From NCBI GenBank assembly GCA_001695595.3, contig MBPM02000007.1, positions 496,001-560,000 of the forward strand: a DNA stretch of 64,000 bases. The letters are read 5' to 3'. The stretch is from Plasmopara viticola. Lineage: Eukaryota; Oomycota; Peronosporomycetes; Peronosporales; Peronosporaceae. The notes beneath the pieces were generated by a model. It did not search any database. It was not told where the DNA came from and was given only the letters and a program-made list of their open reading frames with translations. Below are positions 24,201-32,930 of the stretch, piece by piece (within the stretch, counting starts at the first letter, position 1; every line of letters begins with the position of its first letter). Both the position numbers and the translations under genes were made by a program.

Positions 24201-27200
24201 CCGGTGGATGCAAGTTTCTCCTTTGAGCGGATTCAGGCAGATCCTGTTGTGGTACGCGATTGGAACATTATGGGGCTACCTGCAGATACTTTTTCGATCG
24301 AGAATGGTTTGTTTACGACAATGGGACGGCGCTGGCCGCTCATGATCGATCCGCAGGGACAAGCCAACAAATGGATCAAAAATATGTACAAAGCGTCCGA
24401 CTCGCTGCAGATCATCAAGCTGACTCAGAAGGATTTCCTGCGCACTCTAGAAAATGCTATTCGATACGGTACGCCCGTGATGCTCGAGAGTGTTGAAGAG
24501 GATCTCGATCCGTCGCTTGAACCCATACTGCTCAAGCAAGTTTTCAAGCGAGGTGGACAAAATCTGATTCATCTTGGTGACAATGATGTGCCGTACAGCG
24601 AGAACTTTAGGTTCTTTATTACCACAAAGCTAGCAAATCCCCACTACATGCCTGAAATATGCATCAAAGTGACCGTCATTAACTTCACTGTCACACTTAC
24701 GGGTCTCGAGGATCAACTGCTGGTTGATGTCGTTCGAAGCGAACGACCTGATCTTGAGCTTAAAAAGAACGAGCTCACTCTGAACATTGCTGCGGACAAG
24801 AAACAGCTAAAGGAAATTGAGGATAAGATTTTGTACATGCTCGAGAACTCGAAAGGAAATATTTTGGATGATGAAGAGCTCATCGACACACTGGCCTATA
24901 GTAAAGTCACTTCATCGGCGATTAAAACTCGTATGGTGGAGGCGGAAACAACGTCCATGGAAATTGACCAGACACGCGAAGGATACCGCTGTATCGCCGT
25001 GCGTGGCTCTATAATCTATTTTGCAATTGCAAATCTTGCACTTGTAGACCCGATGTACCAATACTCATTACAGTACTATCAGAAGCTGTTTACTATGCGA
25101 TTGCAAAATTCGGCAAAGTCGGAAGTACTTGAAGAGCGGCTAGAAATCCTTACGCAGGATATTACCACGTCCATGTTTGTCAATGTTTGTCGCGGACTGT
25201 TCGAGAAGGACAAAATTACTTACGCCTTCATGATAGCATCAAGCATTCTTTTGCATCGCGGTGCTGTTTCGCCCGCCGAATGGTCTTTTTATCTCGTCGG
25301 TGACAAGAGAAGCTCGGCCATACAAGCCGCCCAGATGGAAGCATGTGGTCTTTCACCTCCATCGTGGCTGTCAGACCGTGTATGGATGACTCTTGTTGGT
25401 ATAAAAGACATCTCGTTGTCGTTTAAAGACCTAGCTTTGTCGGTTACACAGCATGAGGTTGAGTGGAAACGTGTCATGGTGTCAGCCAATCCCCATGCCA
25501 AGGCACTGCCTGAACCTTGGGAATCAAGTCTCACGAACTTTCAAAAGTTGCTTCTGCTTCGAGTTTTTCGAGAAGAAATGCTTGTCTTTGGCACACGCGA
25601 GTTTGTCAGGCGGGAACTAGGCACATTATTTACAGAGTCTCCACCATTCGACATGAGTGGCTGCTACCGTGACTCGAACCCGGAGACTCCCCTGATCTTT
25701 GTACTGTCGCCTGGTGCTGATATTAACGACTACCTCCTGGAGCTCGCAAAACAAGAAGGTAAAGATGGGGCTGGTCTTAAAATCATCTCATTAGGTCAAG
25801 GCCAAGGACCTATTGCCGAAGCACTTATAAAACAAGCCAAGCAAACTGGTGACTGGGTATGTCTACAAAACTGTCATTTGGCTGTCTCGTGGCTTGGTCG
25901 ACTTGAGCAAATTTTGGAGTCTTTAACAACGGAGGAAATGCATGAGACCTTTCGTTTGTGGCTCACGAGTATGCCAAGCCCAAGCTTTCCTGTGTCTATT
26001 TTGCAAAATGGAATAAAAATCACAAATGAGCCGCCGAAAGGTATTAAAGCGAATCTTGGACGTACGTTCCTCGATATGAAAGAAGCTGATTATGAAGCAT
26101 GCACGAAACCACGGGAATACAAGAAATTGTTGTTTGCTCTTGCATTTTACAACGCAGTGTGTCTTGAACGACGTAAATTTGGCGCGGTCGGGTGGAATAT
26201 ACCGTACGAGTGGATGAATAGTGACTTGAAGACAGGTATGCAACAGGTGCGGCTGTATTTGGAGGAACAAGAGGAGGTACCATATTTGACACTAAACGTC
26301 ATGGTTGCGGACATTTCTTACGGTGGGCGAATTACGGATCGCTGGGACAAGCGCACGAACTCAAGTATTATGCGAAAACTCTTCTGCAAAGACGTCATGG
26401 ACGATTCGTACCAATTCACCACGTCCGGATTATACTACGCGCCAGCGAATGGATCTTTAGCCAGCGTTCGAGAATACGTAAGCTCGCTCCCAACTACAGA
26501 TGCGCCGGACATTTTCGGTCTTCATGCTAATGCTGACATCACGTATCAGCAAAAAGAATCGGGTCTGCTACTGGGCACTATCCTGAAGATGCTAGGCGGC
26601 GGTGGCGATAGTAGTGGCAACGGAGCAGAACAGAGTAACGACAGCATTGTGATGGACATAGTAACAACGATCCAGGAACGCATGCCTGAGCCATATATGG
26701 AAAGTACAGCCCACCCAATAACGTTCGCAGAGGCAGCTGGCGGCAGTCGCAACTCATTGGGCGTCTTCCTTTCGCAAGAAATGATTCGCTTTAATGTGCT
26801 GATCCAGGTCATGAGAACGACGCTTGAGATGTTAAAGCGCGCAATAAAGGGTCTTGTGGTCATGTCAGGACCACTTGAGAAGATGTACAGCGGCTTCTTG
26901 CTTCAGCAAATTCCGAGCGAATGGGAGCACGCTGGTTACCCATGCTTGAAGCCTTTGGCCTCGTGGATCGAAGATTTCTTTAAGCGAATCGCTTTTACAA
27001 ACGATTGGCTGGTAAATGGACCACCGCATGCTTTTTGGTTGTCAGCCTTCTTTTTTCCTCAGGGCTTCATGACGGCCGTCAAGCAGTCGTTCTCGCGCGA
27101 CAAGCAAATCGCTATTGACGCCCTCGTCGTCTCGTGTGAAATAATGGCTTACGACAAGGAGCAATACGACGCAACACCGCCTTTTGGCGTGTACATTTAC

Positions 27201-27497
27201 GGACTTTTCATGGAAGGTGCGCGGTATGACCGGATCACCCGCATGATGGCAGAATCCATTCCCAACGCGTTGTTTGACCGCTTGCCAATCATCTGGCTCA
27301 AGCCCATGCAACGAAAAGAGTACAAGCCTATCGACGTATACGAATGCCCACTTTATAAAACGTCCACTCGCGCTGGTACATTGTCGACCACCGGCCACTC
27401 CACTAATTTCGTCGTTTCCCTCGACGTCCCGACAGACAAAACTGCCGATCACTGGATTCGTCGCGGCTGTGCCATGCTCTGCATGCGAGACACCTAG
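15252..27497 (+). CDS. Axonemal dynein heavy chain, inner-arm single-headed type (DNAH3/7/12-like)
   Basis: A single uninterrupted ORF of 4081 residues encodes a motor that drives microtubule sliding in the flagellar axoneme. The N-terminal tail and linker occupy about residues 1-1390. Four P-loops are visible: AAA1 GPAGTGKT (about 1424), AAA2 GEAGSGKST (about 1705), AAA3 GETGVGKS (about 2055) and AAA4 GVGGSGRQS (about 2400). The AAA1 region carries the invariant GYEYLGNSPRLVITPLTD and CFDEFNRI segments. Coiled-coil stalk helices flank the microtubule-binding domain at about 2640-2930, followed by AAA5, AAA6 and a C-terminal domain. It ends in LSTTGHSTNFV and HWIRRGCAMLC, the pattern of single-headed inner-arm chains of about 4000 residues. 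The absence of introns over 12.2 kb is notable. Subtype assignment is inference from length and C-terminus; family assignment is firm. Confidence 0.97.
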   Translation: MPRSKNLRQAKAQSRNSVYDLTLDAAFEFDGGSGFGTTLPSTRPMEAVEGARAAMASPMTLERDSGHKFTFTTAEEYTTPKKIPVFPGTLHKPEKRRPKKRVKPPKSSLTVQMAGEVCPVPSEISRNVNNRRETSPRHFLRATLNQPIVADEENKAALNQQERCASSGASNVMQADASAEGAAASATAFLKTGEDAISFFARNGAHSELKFVHLNRVQTKLKFRPYDLVVVAQDDVTPNEYFTMSSSGLVHVCTGSPSEFIPLAEWMRQSTLYNVLTSLRFFKYYLVNKMFMRWCANVRYKLYCRQRKRLSAKLFLAKESFCAPLLQVKKVVSTELMAVALLDVRAQKTYESSVFAEYQGTIRAEGLKQFEVCIEKLQSIIQRVCADVDNLTKLPSSQEGSKFDLAFSAMGASHDKTKSIVAAKAEQQQKRRLVRRAALEAGMIANFIRLVDCIAVESLVILAVQNCASFLQELNKIPRKSGLFETTINFKERSTTFSPTSEQIEHLVLTITDDIVSTVNSVSRVLYLRPFAPYVGSVVADAPLVGSMLMNNAAFEQIRKDLVAKVQSDFAEALEYVKIFDTVRPIYEFDQNWDLEEYSQRAHTVNTLKADMQQISTWEKELEKMRAGQTIGILHVESRKLKQTLIPMTAAKLDAMKSLVKDLARTRCKFQLGEYKQRIQLLLQRPLHLKEFAGHVERIQSLKTKVKALVKSTNVVDELYRLLGTYGVRISSEDMVQLDDLRSVQESYKEETDAADAFVASRMGEMTQQLDVNVQRLNEQVLQLHHQLQEGLFIDASHVEDPCIVKGELESVRLRLTQLEELLKQYTDYQVLFNRTPFERLNMEDTHEYFKLVDSLWTAVEKWKELYRDAMTRPFVEINAEDLAKDVAVAFKDAYALHKKLSNGVTVVLKERTENFKLKIATILELGNPAMKDRHWEKVFKALRQPWYPGLLFTLENLLAYDVLDRKDLVGEISATASGEAQIEASLQKIKHGWDHMDFTCVSHRDQSDVFILGSLEDVMMLLEDNQVSLQTMMGSRFILGVKEEVEQWSKRLALLSDTLDEWVACQRSWMYLETIFCAEDIHKQLPVEAQKFALVDKNWRATMLRTKHSPSVLKSVDGGSDLLNQFRMSNKLLEEIQKSLKDYLETKRMAFPRFYFLSNDELLEILSQTRDPRAVQPHLGKCFDAIKSVRFDDTLGSARNVVNAMVSGEGEVVLFTKPVKTKGPVELWLTGVEKVMRASLYEDGVKALMNYPVEDAIDRQTWLFGYSAQMIILVDQVFWTRNVTEAIAQVESGSDPQAVDGFYQFSLKQIDGMVQLVRGSLTKLQRIVMGAIITIDVHARDVVRSLAESKVASLCDFEWTRQLRYYWEDDIKNFVARQTNTRFIYGYEYLGNSPRLVITPLTDICYMTLTGALHLRLGGAPAGPAGTGKTETTKDLAKALAVQCVVFNCSDGLDYKIMGRFFSGLAQAGAWACFDEFNRIDIEVLSVIAQQVLCIQQAIVADVDEFKFEGSLIKLNTGFGVFITMNPGYAGRTELPDNLKALFRPVAMMVPDYRLIAEIVLFSEGFTNALPLSYKMTQLYSLSSEQLSKQDHYDFGMRAVKSVLVAAGQLKRKEPEMHEDLLLIRAMRDSNVPKFLEQDLPLFRGIIADLFPGVVVPFVDYGLLQKAIEHQLDLLHLQQVPSFIAKAIQVHETQLVRHGMMLVGEAGSGKSTNCDVLARALTQLRQDGVVDRDGFYKEVQRLILNPKSISAGQLYGEFNLLTNEWTDGLVPKLVRQCVQEAAESDCRKWVIFDGPVDAVWIENMNTVLDDNKTLCLSNSERIKLPHTLHIMFEVQDLRVASPATVSRCGMVYMEQIHVGISSLARTWRVTTLELLLPTYPEMCDLLLHLIETFVPVAIAFVREKCREKMPSNDHNLMQSCLNLLASCLTSGALSTTNANDMAGLVRMYFVFAVTWSVGANIDDASRSMFNNFCLSHFGSLLDSSQDGNQVTNVYDVVVDDTTGQWVPWVAKTPAFTFVPDASYFTMVVPTQDTTRFRYLLEKLMLANHHVLYSGETGVGKSVIMQSFLDDMAKTESFLTSTISYSARTKPCNLNGAFELRLDKKRKNVLGAAAGKRMLFFVENLNMPALEIYGAQPPNEMLRQVIDQGGFYDTSKLFFKHVENVVFAAACAPPGGGRSEVTPRLLRHFHMVWIPNLSTEVMQRIFSSILGGFLEAELPVMAHLAVPIVDASVQLYQRVELEMLPTPSKSHYTFNLRDLSKVFQGVLMVNKENVPTEDSLLTLWLHEEARVFRDRLVDANDRVWFNAACSQLLAEKLDVSWSPSRFEDLLYGDYLTRANRSYQLVDDMGQLNSLLSEYLDEYNITFPSQMHLVFFNDAMHHISRICRMLRQPRGNALLVGVGGSGRQSLTRLASFIADYKCFSIEITRGYGVNEFHEDLKKILMTAGAYNQPVVFLFSDAQIVHESFLEDINSILDTGEVPNLYANDEVEKIVGLVRPLAQQVGKVTREDILQHYVTLVRDKLHVVLAFSPVGAGFRNRCRMFPSLVNCCTIDWFNAWPEDALHSVANRFFASNAEELGIERHVDALCRTAVTIHRSVEEATLRFYAQLKRRNYTTPTSYLELIHLYVDMLRTHRHSVRAKEARYRGGLQKLTETEEVVGNLKSSLTELQPVLAQAQKDTLLLLDRVAQDQTKADKQQQLIQADVEAANKIAAEVKGIKNDCQKDLDEAMPAYYASIKALAQLKKDDITVLKTFTNPPRLVGVTMNAVCLLFGVKQEWNEAKKLLNDIKFLDRLKEFDKDNIPSKTIRQLQKFISDEEFTPETLSSISTAATSLCMWVRAMYTYDTVAKNIGPKKENLKVAELRLEEEQKQLNVKQSGLNTVLKKVADLKHTLTEAQQKKLDLEIQSEKTQAQLVRAERLIDSLGEEQGRWKECAEHLANDLINLVGDMILSAGCIAYLGPFTSEYRRELQAKWASFCKNSHVPVDASFSFERIQADPVVVRDWNIMGLPADTFSIENGLFTTMGRRWPLMIDPQGQANKWIKNMYKASDSLQIIKLTQKDFLRTLENAIRYGTPVMLESVEEDLDPSLEPILLKQVFKRGGQNLIHLGDNDVPYSENFRFFITTKLANPHYMPEICIKVTVINFTVTLTGLEDQLLVDVVRSERPDLELKKNELTLNIAADKKQLKEIEDKILYMLENSKGNILDDEELIDTLAYSKVTSSAIKTRMVEAETTSMEIDQTREGYRCIAVRGSIIYFAIANLALVDPMYQYSLQYYQKLFTMRLQNSAKSEVLEERLEILTQDITTSMFVNVCRGLFEKDKITYAFMIASSILLHRGAVSPAEWSFYLVGDKRSSAIQAAQMEACGLSPPSWLSDRVWMTLVGIKDISLSFKDLALSVTQHEVEWKRVMVSANPHAKALPEPWESSLTNFQKLLLLRVFREEMLVFGTREFVRRELGTLFTESPPFDMSGCYRDSNPETPLIFVLSPGADINDYLLELAKQEGKDGAGLKIISLGQGQGPIAEALIKQAKQTGDWVCLQNCHLAVSWLGRLEQILESLTTEEMHETFRLWLTSMPSPSFPVSILQNGIKITNEPPKGIKANLGRTFLDMKEADYEACTKPREYKKLLFALAFYNAVCLERRKFGAVGWNIPYEWMNSDLKTGMQQVRLYLEEQEEVPYLTLNVMVADISYGGRITDRWDKRTNSSIMRKLFCKDVMDDSYQFTTSGLYYAPANGSLASVREYVSSLPTTDAPDIFGLHANADITYQQKESGLLLGTILKMLGGGGDSSGNGAEQSNDSIVMDIVTTIQERMPEPYMESTAHPITFAEAAGGSRNSLGVFLSQEMIRFNVLIQVMRTTLEMLKRAIKGLVVMSGPLEKMYSGFLLQQIPSEWEHAGYPCLKPLASWIEDFFKRIAFTNDWLVNGPPHAFWLSAFFFPQGFMTAVKQSFSRDKQIAIDALVVSCEIMAYDKEQYDATPPFGVYIYGLFMEGARYDRITRMMAESIPNALFDRLPIIWLKPMQRKEYKPIDVYECPLYKTSTRAGTLSTTGHSTNFVVSLDVPTDKTADHWIRRGCAMLCMRDT

Positions 27498-27549
27498 TAA
27501 CATACCGTGCTGAGAAATGATAGATTTGGGCTGCACCCATTCTTTTGCG

Positions 27550-28357
27550 CTATTCGTTTAACTCGGCTCTTCGCTTTTTCCAAATTGCAATTTCCTGATT
27601 TGCGTGCACGCGCTCATCCGCTGACAGAGCATAAAAACTCTTTTTTGTCTCTCGTTCCCACTAACAAACAAAAGATCAAAGTCGTTAGCAAACTCTTACT
27701 CCCATCGTCGGACGCTAATGTCTTTACCTGTTTCACATCCCGCACGGAATGCTGTGGAGGCTCGTAGGTGTGCTTGGTCTTGAACTTTTTATTATGTTGT
27801 TTTAGCAGCTCGTTCAAATCCTTCAGGGTTTTTTCCGAAGGCGCTCGTTTTCGACCCAAATTGGGCCTATTTCCTACGTCCACGAGCGGCCTCCTGCTCT
27901 TAGAAATGGGAGCAGCTACTGCTTTCAGCTCAACCTTGGTCGTGTGCAGCTTAAAAGGCTCTTGTGTTGCCCGCACTTCCTTTAAAGTCGTCACCTTGCT
28001 CCTTCTTTCCTGTTGAAGTTGCTTGTTTCGAGTCGCCACGATCTCGCGCCAATCTGCTGGCTGTCGATTCTCTTTATCCGCACTCAAACTCTGATCACGT
28101 CGTGAATTCCGCTTCAATGCCGCTGCATCTTTTAGTTTTTGCTCCTTGTTCTGCAACTGATGGACGTTCTCAGCAAACTCCCGCGCTAAGTCCGCACTGG
28201 GTTTGCTGTGTTGTGCGTGCAGCTGGTCGAACCAAGGGTCGTGCCCACCCGCAGGGTATGGAGACAAGGGCGCACTGAGGTCTACGAATAATTGTGGAGC
28301 GTCAAACTCGAAGAGCGAGTCAATGGCCGACGACACGGACCTACGAGACCGCACCAT
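27550..28357 (-). CDS. TPX2-like microtubule/spindle protein (two exons)
   Basis: Exon 1 is 28357-27728 (210 residues), the intron 27727-27661 (67 bp), and exon 2 27660-27550 (36 residues), giving 246 residues. Splicing replaces a meaningless read-through tail with WERETKKSFYALSADERV, in phase. The N-terminus has FEFDAPQLFVDLS, like the Y-x-FDAP-x-F motif at the start of TPX2 proteins. The C-terminal third has a KHTYEPPQ segment of the TPX2 type. Basic and helical regions lie between. TPX2 proteins activate Aurora kinase and nucleate spindle microtubules; this copy is much shorter than vertebrate TPX2, so it would be a reduced family member. It converges on the dynein gene, with 52 bp between the two stop codons. 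Confidence 0.7.
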
Positions 28358-28377
28358 GAATGCGGAAGTAAGAGCGC

Positions 28378-28393
28378 GGCAAAATGGGAATGT
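28378..28393 (-). promoter_or_regulatory. Inr-like core promoter of the TPX2-like gene
   Basis: On the minus strand, ACATTCCCATTTTGCC matches the oomycete initiator core (CATTYYNCAWTTT) almost perfectly. It lies 20 bp upstream of the ATG at 28357. Confidence 0.65.
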
Positions 28394-28409
28394 ATGAAGG
28401 ATCTACAAT

Positions 28410-31400
28410 TGTCCCGTCCATAAACGACTTCTAAATTTCTATTATACTAAAAAATTATGCTTCAAATTGTCTCAGTATGAAAAAATTGCACATTTGAAAA
28501 ACATTGTAGTTGATGTGCTTCTTTAATTTTGATAATAGGTCATGTGGTACATAGTCAGTGGTTTGTCGACACCAAGTGATGATGCGATGGCTTATGCGTG
28601 ACGCCTCAGTGTGTGTGGCACCATGTGGCAACGATAATGGCAGGAACACACTTATTGGCGACGTGACTCTAAGCGTAATTTCTGAAATTCAGGTCTCAAA
28701 CTTATGGGAAAAGATGACGTTCTGGCGCGTTCTAGCGCAAGTTGGGGCAAATGAAGCTCCCACTAAAAGATATATTTGGGCGTCACGGCCGACGTCGATT
28801 CCATTAAAACCACCAGCGCGCTCGCATGCTCGTGCAAGTCTCAGGTTCCCCTTTGCCTATCAGTATAGTACTAGTCTTCAGCATCTTAATAGATCAAAAA
28901 TGGAAAGAGGAAGCACCAAGCATGTTCATGAACACGTCGCAGGAGCGATAATTATCGGTAGCAACCTTAAAGGAGTGGTGCAATTATAATCCTGCGCGAC
29001 GATGACACAGTGAGACAAATGGCTTCCCGTTCTTCTATCCTTCAAGCCGTTACACAAAGATTTAAGCCACCGGAACCCAAACGCGAGGACTTAGCTGACC
29101 CTAGCGTTGATCACTGGTTTCTATTGACCGCGAATCCGTGACCCTCACCACACAATGGAAGGCTTATGATTAATGGGCATTCTGCCCAATCAACTATCAC
29201 TTTTAGGGCAAACACTTAGTGGGTGTGCTCGCCTACTCTAGTGGTGTGACTTTGGCTAGTTCTTACTGCCCATAATGTTCAATTCAATTGACAGATTTCT
29301 ATTGAGCGTCGGTTCGTCCGCACTGAGCTGGATGATATCGAACGTGCATTGAATAAAGTCATCTTCTTTAGTGCCGAAACCATGCAGTAAAGCTAATGAA
29401 ATGGAAACTAATTGATACAAAAGGGCATACCCAGTTGATGCAAAAACCGGTCTACTACAAAGCAGGCTTACAGAAGACGCGGGCTTTAAAGTAAAGAGAA
29501 TGAACCTGCCTGTAGGCGTAGCTGAAGACAAAAATCTCTTGAGCATGCATTCTGCTAATTTGGTGCTAGCTATCAGTCCCATAACCTAGTGCTTGCAGTT
29601 AGAGCAGGCATGTTCAGTTCTTTGTCATGCTGCATTCTTCAATGTGTGAAATACCAATCTGTGGAATTTGTGCCAGATGGGATACTATCTAACCCCGCAG
29701 TCACCCCCATTGATAAGTTGTGCGCCGTCCAGTAGTGTGTAGCTACGTCGGCCTGTGTTGAGCACTTTAGCGTTCATACTGTTCGTGCTATTGCTTGTGC
29801 GGCTGTCTCCAGTCGTCACCATCATCATGATCATCCTTTGGCTCTTTTCAATGAGCAGTGCGTCCCGTGTGAAAATTCGTAAAGCTAGTCGAGGCTTCTC
29901 AAGCGACCCACTAACTATCAGGGAGCACTTCGTTGTAAAAAACAGCCCTCATCACAGGTGGCCCATAGTTCTTCTGATGACCTCTTATGCAATCGATGGG
30001 CTAGAAATAGCGGGCTTTAGCAGATTTTGACCGCAATCAAAGCGTTTTCTACATGCAGCATTAATCATTTGGTCAATTGGATGCGTATTTTAAAACATAA
30101 GCATGGCCAAAGTTAAAAAAGCTCACTTGCATTGAAAATGTATACTGTTTCTTAGCTTGTCCCAATCTGCCTTTTGATGTATGAACAAATGCAGATCTAA
30201 GGATGCGTTCTTCGACATATCTAGCAAATTTTAATTTTTTATGCTTCCAGTATCATGCGTCTCTTTTTCATAGCGGCATTGACCGGTGTGCTATTTAAGG
30301 TGCTCAAGCGAGCGAATGCACAAAGAACCTCTAAGGGTGAGCAGACTTTGGATCAAATAGGAAACGGCATGAGACACTTAAGGCAGGCACAATCTGGTCC
30401 AATTAAGAGTATGAGATCATTTGAGGCTCGTAAAGCTTGGACTCGGGCTTAAATTGATTTGACATAGTCAGTTTTAGCCATTTTGACCCTAAATCTGATG
30501 CATCACGGTGTGATTTAAAGCGCAGAGTGCAATCAATTTGAGACCCACTCAAATTGGACTGCTGTCGCTTTTCAGTGGATTGTAAGGACCTCGCCTGGGA
30601 TATGACGGCATTTGATTAGTGTTCTTATCGAAAAATCACCATTAGGAATACCTACTCGGGCGAAAAAATTCTTACAGCACTTTGTACGAAGCCAACCGTC
30701 CGACTTTTTATGTACTAAACATACACCCGCGGAATTATTTAAGTATTTTTTTTGCTTCATGCAGACACATTAGAAAGTAGCTTTTTTTCCAGCACCATTG
30801 ATCTCCCCCAGATTTCGCGTTTACTTGTCTGCAAGCAAAGTGCGCGTAAAAACTAAAAAATGCATTTTTCAGAAAGTTGACGGACTGTTTACTACGGCGC
30901 CTATTTTTGAACAAGGCAAGGATAGTTTAAATGACGTAAAGGTAGGCACGCCTCGCTCTCAACTTTTTGCGTGGTCAGTGACGATGGGTGAAGCAATCCT
31001 TATTTGTATTCAGAGAAGTATATCTCAGAGCAGGCTTGATCCCCTGGTAAGGTAGATGAGCCGTTTCTCGCTCTCACAAAATAGTCGTGGACCCGATGAC
31101 CCGCCTTAAGCCCTTGGCGAATTTTTGTGTCCCCGAAAAAGCTGCATCAATGGCTAAGGACACGTGCTTTGTGATGATGCCGACGGTAAAAATTTGTCTA
31201 TCATTTAAGCTCTGTATAATCGCTGGCAGAAGCCACGTCCTCAAACTAAGGAATATGCCGACAGTCAGTATGGAAAAAAATCAGTTCCCATGATAGATGC
31301 GTAGCGAAAGTAAATCTTCTGGTAGCTTGAAAGCTATCTAAGGAAAATCTAGCAGCAATAAGCTGTAAGTTGTAAATGTGAATATAAGCTTAGGGTCTCG

Positions 31401-31544
31401 GTCAACTCGGTGAGAAATTTCTTGTTCCGGCAAACGACGTTCACAAGACAGTCGTGCCTTGTTTATCTAATTAGGCATGAACATACGCAATCGAGTGACA
31501 GCTAAAATTAAGCAACATACAAAAGTCATTTTCGGAAATGGTTG
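28410..31544. other. Gene-poor interval
   Basis: No convincing gene apart from the weak candidate at 30255. Longer ORFs at 28558-28989 (GTG start) and 29582-29256 (minus, ATG, 108 residues) match no family I recognise and lack a clear promoter. The stretch near 31190-31270 shares a motif with about 10560-10640, suggesting repeat debris. Confidence 0.35.
30255..30452 (+). CDS. Candidate small secreted ORF with an RXLR-like motif (weak)
   Basis: The 65-residue ATG ORF begins with a hydrophobic stretch (MRLFFIAALTGVLF) followed by KVLKRANA, which could act as a signal peptide. RHLR lies at residues 40-43, inside the positional window typical of oomycete RXLR effectors. No clear dEER motif follows and the effector region is only about 20 residues, so a functional effector is doubtful. 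It could be a truncated relic or chance. No Inr is evident upstream. Confidence 0.2.
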   Translation: MRLFFIAALTGVLFKVLKRANAQRTSKGEQTLDQIGNGMRHLRQAQSGPIKSMRSFEARKAWTRA

Positions 31545-31855
31545 GGGTGACGCCCTCCTTCCAAGCGCGGGGGCTAAATGCTCGCGCGCTTCGGGCAGGT
31601 GCTCTCGGGCATCTGCAGGTCTCTAACGAGTCTCAGCCTCGACGCGACGGTCTCCAGCACCGGGCGCCACCTGGGCTCTTACCAAGTCAGAAGTACACAA
31701 AATAATGGAAGACCCTAACGACCTCGGTGCTTGCTGCACTGCCCGCCGAACGAGACTCGACGTATGCGGACACCACTCTATGCCGTGGACTAGCCATAGA
31801 GCCTAGCACGTGCATAACTTGGCAACGCGATACAATACAATACAAATACAAAAGT
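31545..31855 (+). repeat. GC-rich retroposon-like segment with ATACA-type tail
   Basis: A sharply bounded GC-rich stretch in otherwise AT-rich DNA ends in a simple tail, ATACAATACAATACAAATAC. A distinct body ending in a short A-rich tandem tail is how LINE 3' ends and SINEs look after target-primed insertion. I see no A/B-box promoter in it and no ORF of note, so the class is undetermined. It lies directly outside the left inverted repeat of the next feature. Confidence 0.4.
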
Positions 31856-31864
31856 CAATCCCGT

Positions 31865-32930
31865 TTCGACTGGTTAATACGACTTAAATTATGATTTATC
31901 ATTAATTTGAGATTTAATCGAGAAAGCATCTTAGCGATGTCATGAGGCATGTCATCGCAGCATACGGTTAACTACACAGCAAATTTACTTAGGCAATTTT
32001 TTTCTTGCTTTGGGTTACATAACAGTCAAATCTAAATGCAAAGTTTTTAAGATTAGCCAAAATGCTTTTACTTAAGCTTACTGTCCGTAAATCGTTAGCA
32101 TGAAGTCAAACTTGTCATTTTAAACGTTAAAAGATCGACCAACGAGAAAGGAAACGAACTCGTGGTCCTCTTCTTCCGTGAAACGAAAATAAAGGTACAT
32201 ATCAAGTGTCTGCGACTCAGTGACTCCGATTTTCTCATCTTTGTATTGACGAGCCTGAATTATCTCTGGGACATCTGTTGCTTACATAAAGCTTGCGGTT
32301 GATAAATAATACACTCCGTTGCTGGAACAAATATTGTTATAATCTACTTTTATAAATGCAAACCCGGGTTGAACCGATTCTTCGGTGAAATGGGTAACTT
32401 ATCCGATCCTTGATTTGACGACAACTCATACGAAACATCGTTTGCTTACACAAAGTCTGGATTACCACACTTGTAGGTGTGATAAACAGTCCATCTGGCG
32501 TTCATATTCAGCCCTTGAGCATCAGTAAGTTTGCGTTCTGCTTGGGATTCTTAGCGACGGCAGCGAAGTACTTAGCATTTTTTGGTGCAAAATTCTACAT
32601 ATCAACTGAGATCTCATTTTCACCGTCCAAACGAGCGAATCTCCTTGGTTACCTCAAAAGCACAAGTACATTTCCATCAAGCGCATTGCTTTCTTCACTA
32701 AATATTAAAAGCGTCGTGTCGTCTGATTCGTGAAATTGGTCGCAAACAAAGCAATACAATAAATCAATACCCTAGACACAAACAAGTTGCATTTTAGTGC
32801 CCGTCTATAAAATTAAGATTTGATGGATCGTAATTTGGAATTTTGCTGATCTTCTGAATCACTTTGTCGATGAGCTCATTATCAATTCAGACAGACCTAA
32901 CGTCTTCTTTAGTACCAGGGCTTTGAAGGC
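31865..32930 (+). repeat. Left ~1 kb inverted repeat
   Basis: The segment matches the reverse complement of 37395-38404 collinearly. Anchors include the near-identical 27-mer at about 31934-31960 (agcgatgtcatgaggc), ACATCTGTTGC with ATAAAGCTT at about 32270-32292, AAGTACATTTCCAT at about 32664, and ATGGATCGTAAT with TTTGCTGATCTT at about 32822-32852. Divergence is substantial, with small indels. Read on the minus strand, parts look protein-coding, so this may be an old duplicated gene. Confidence 0.7.

Noticed and set aside
28558..28989. 143-codon plus-strand ORF
   Set aside because: It starts at GTG, has no recognised motif or Inr and sits in repeat-like DNA; not supported as a gene.
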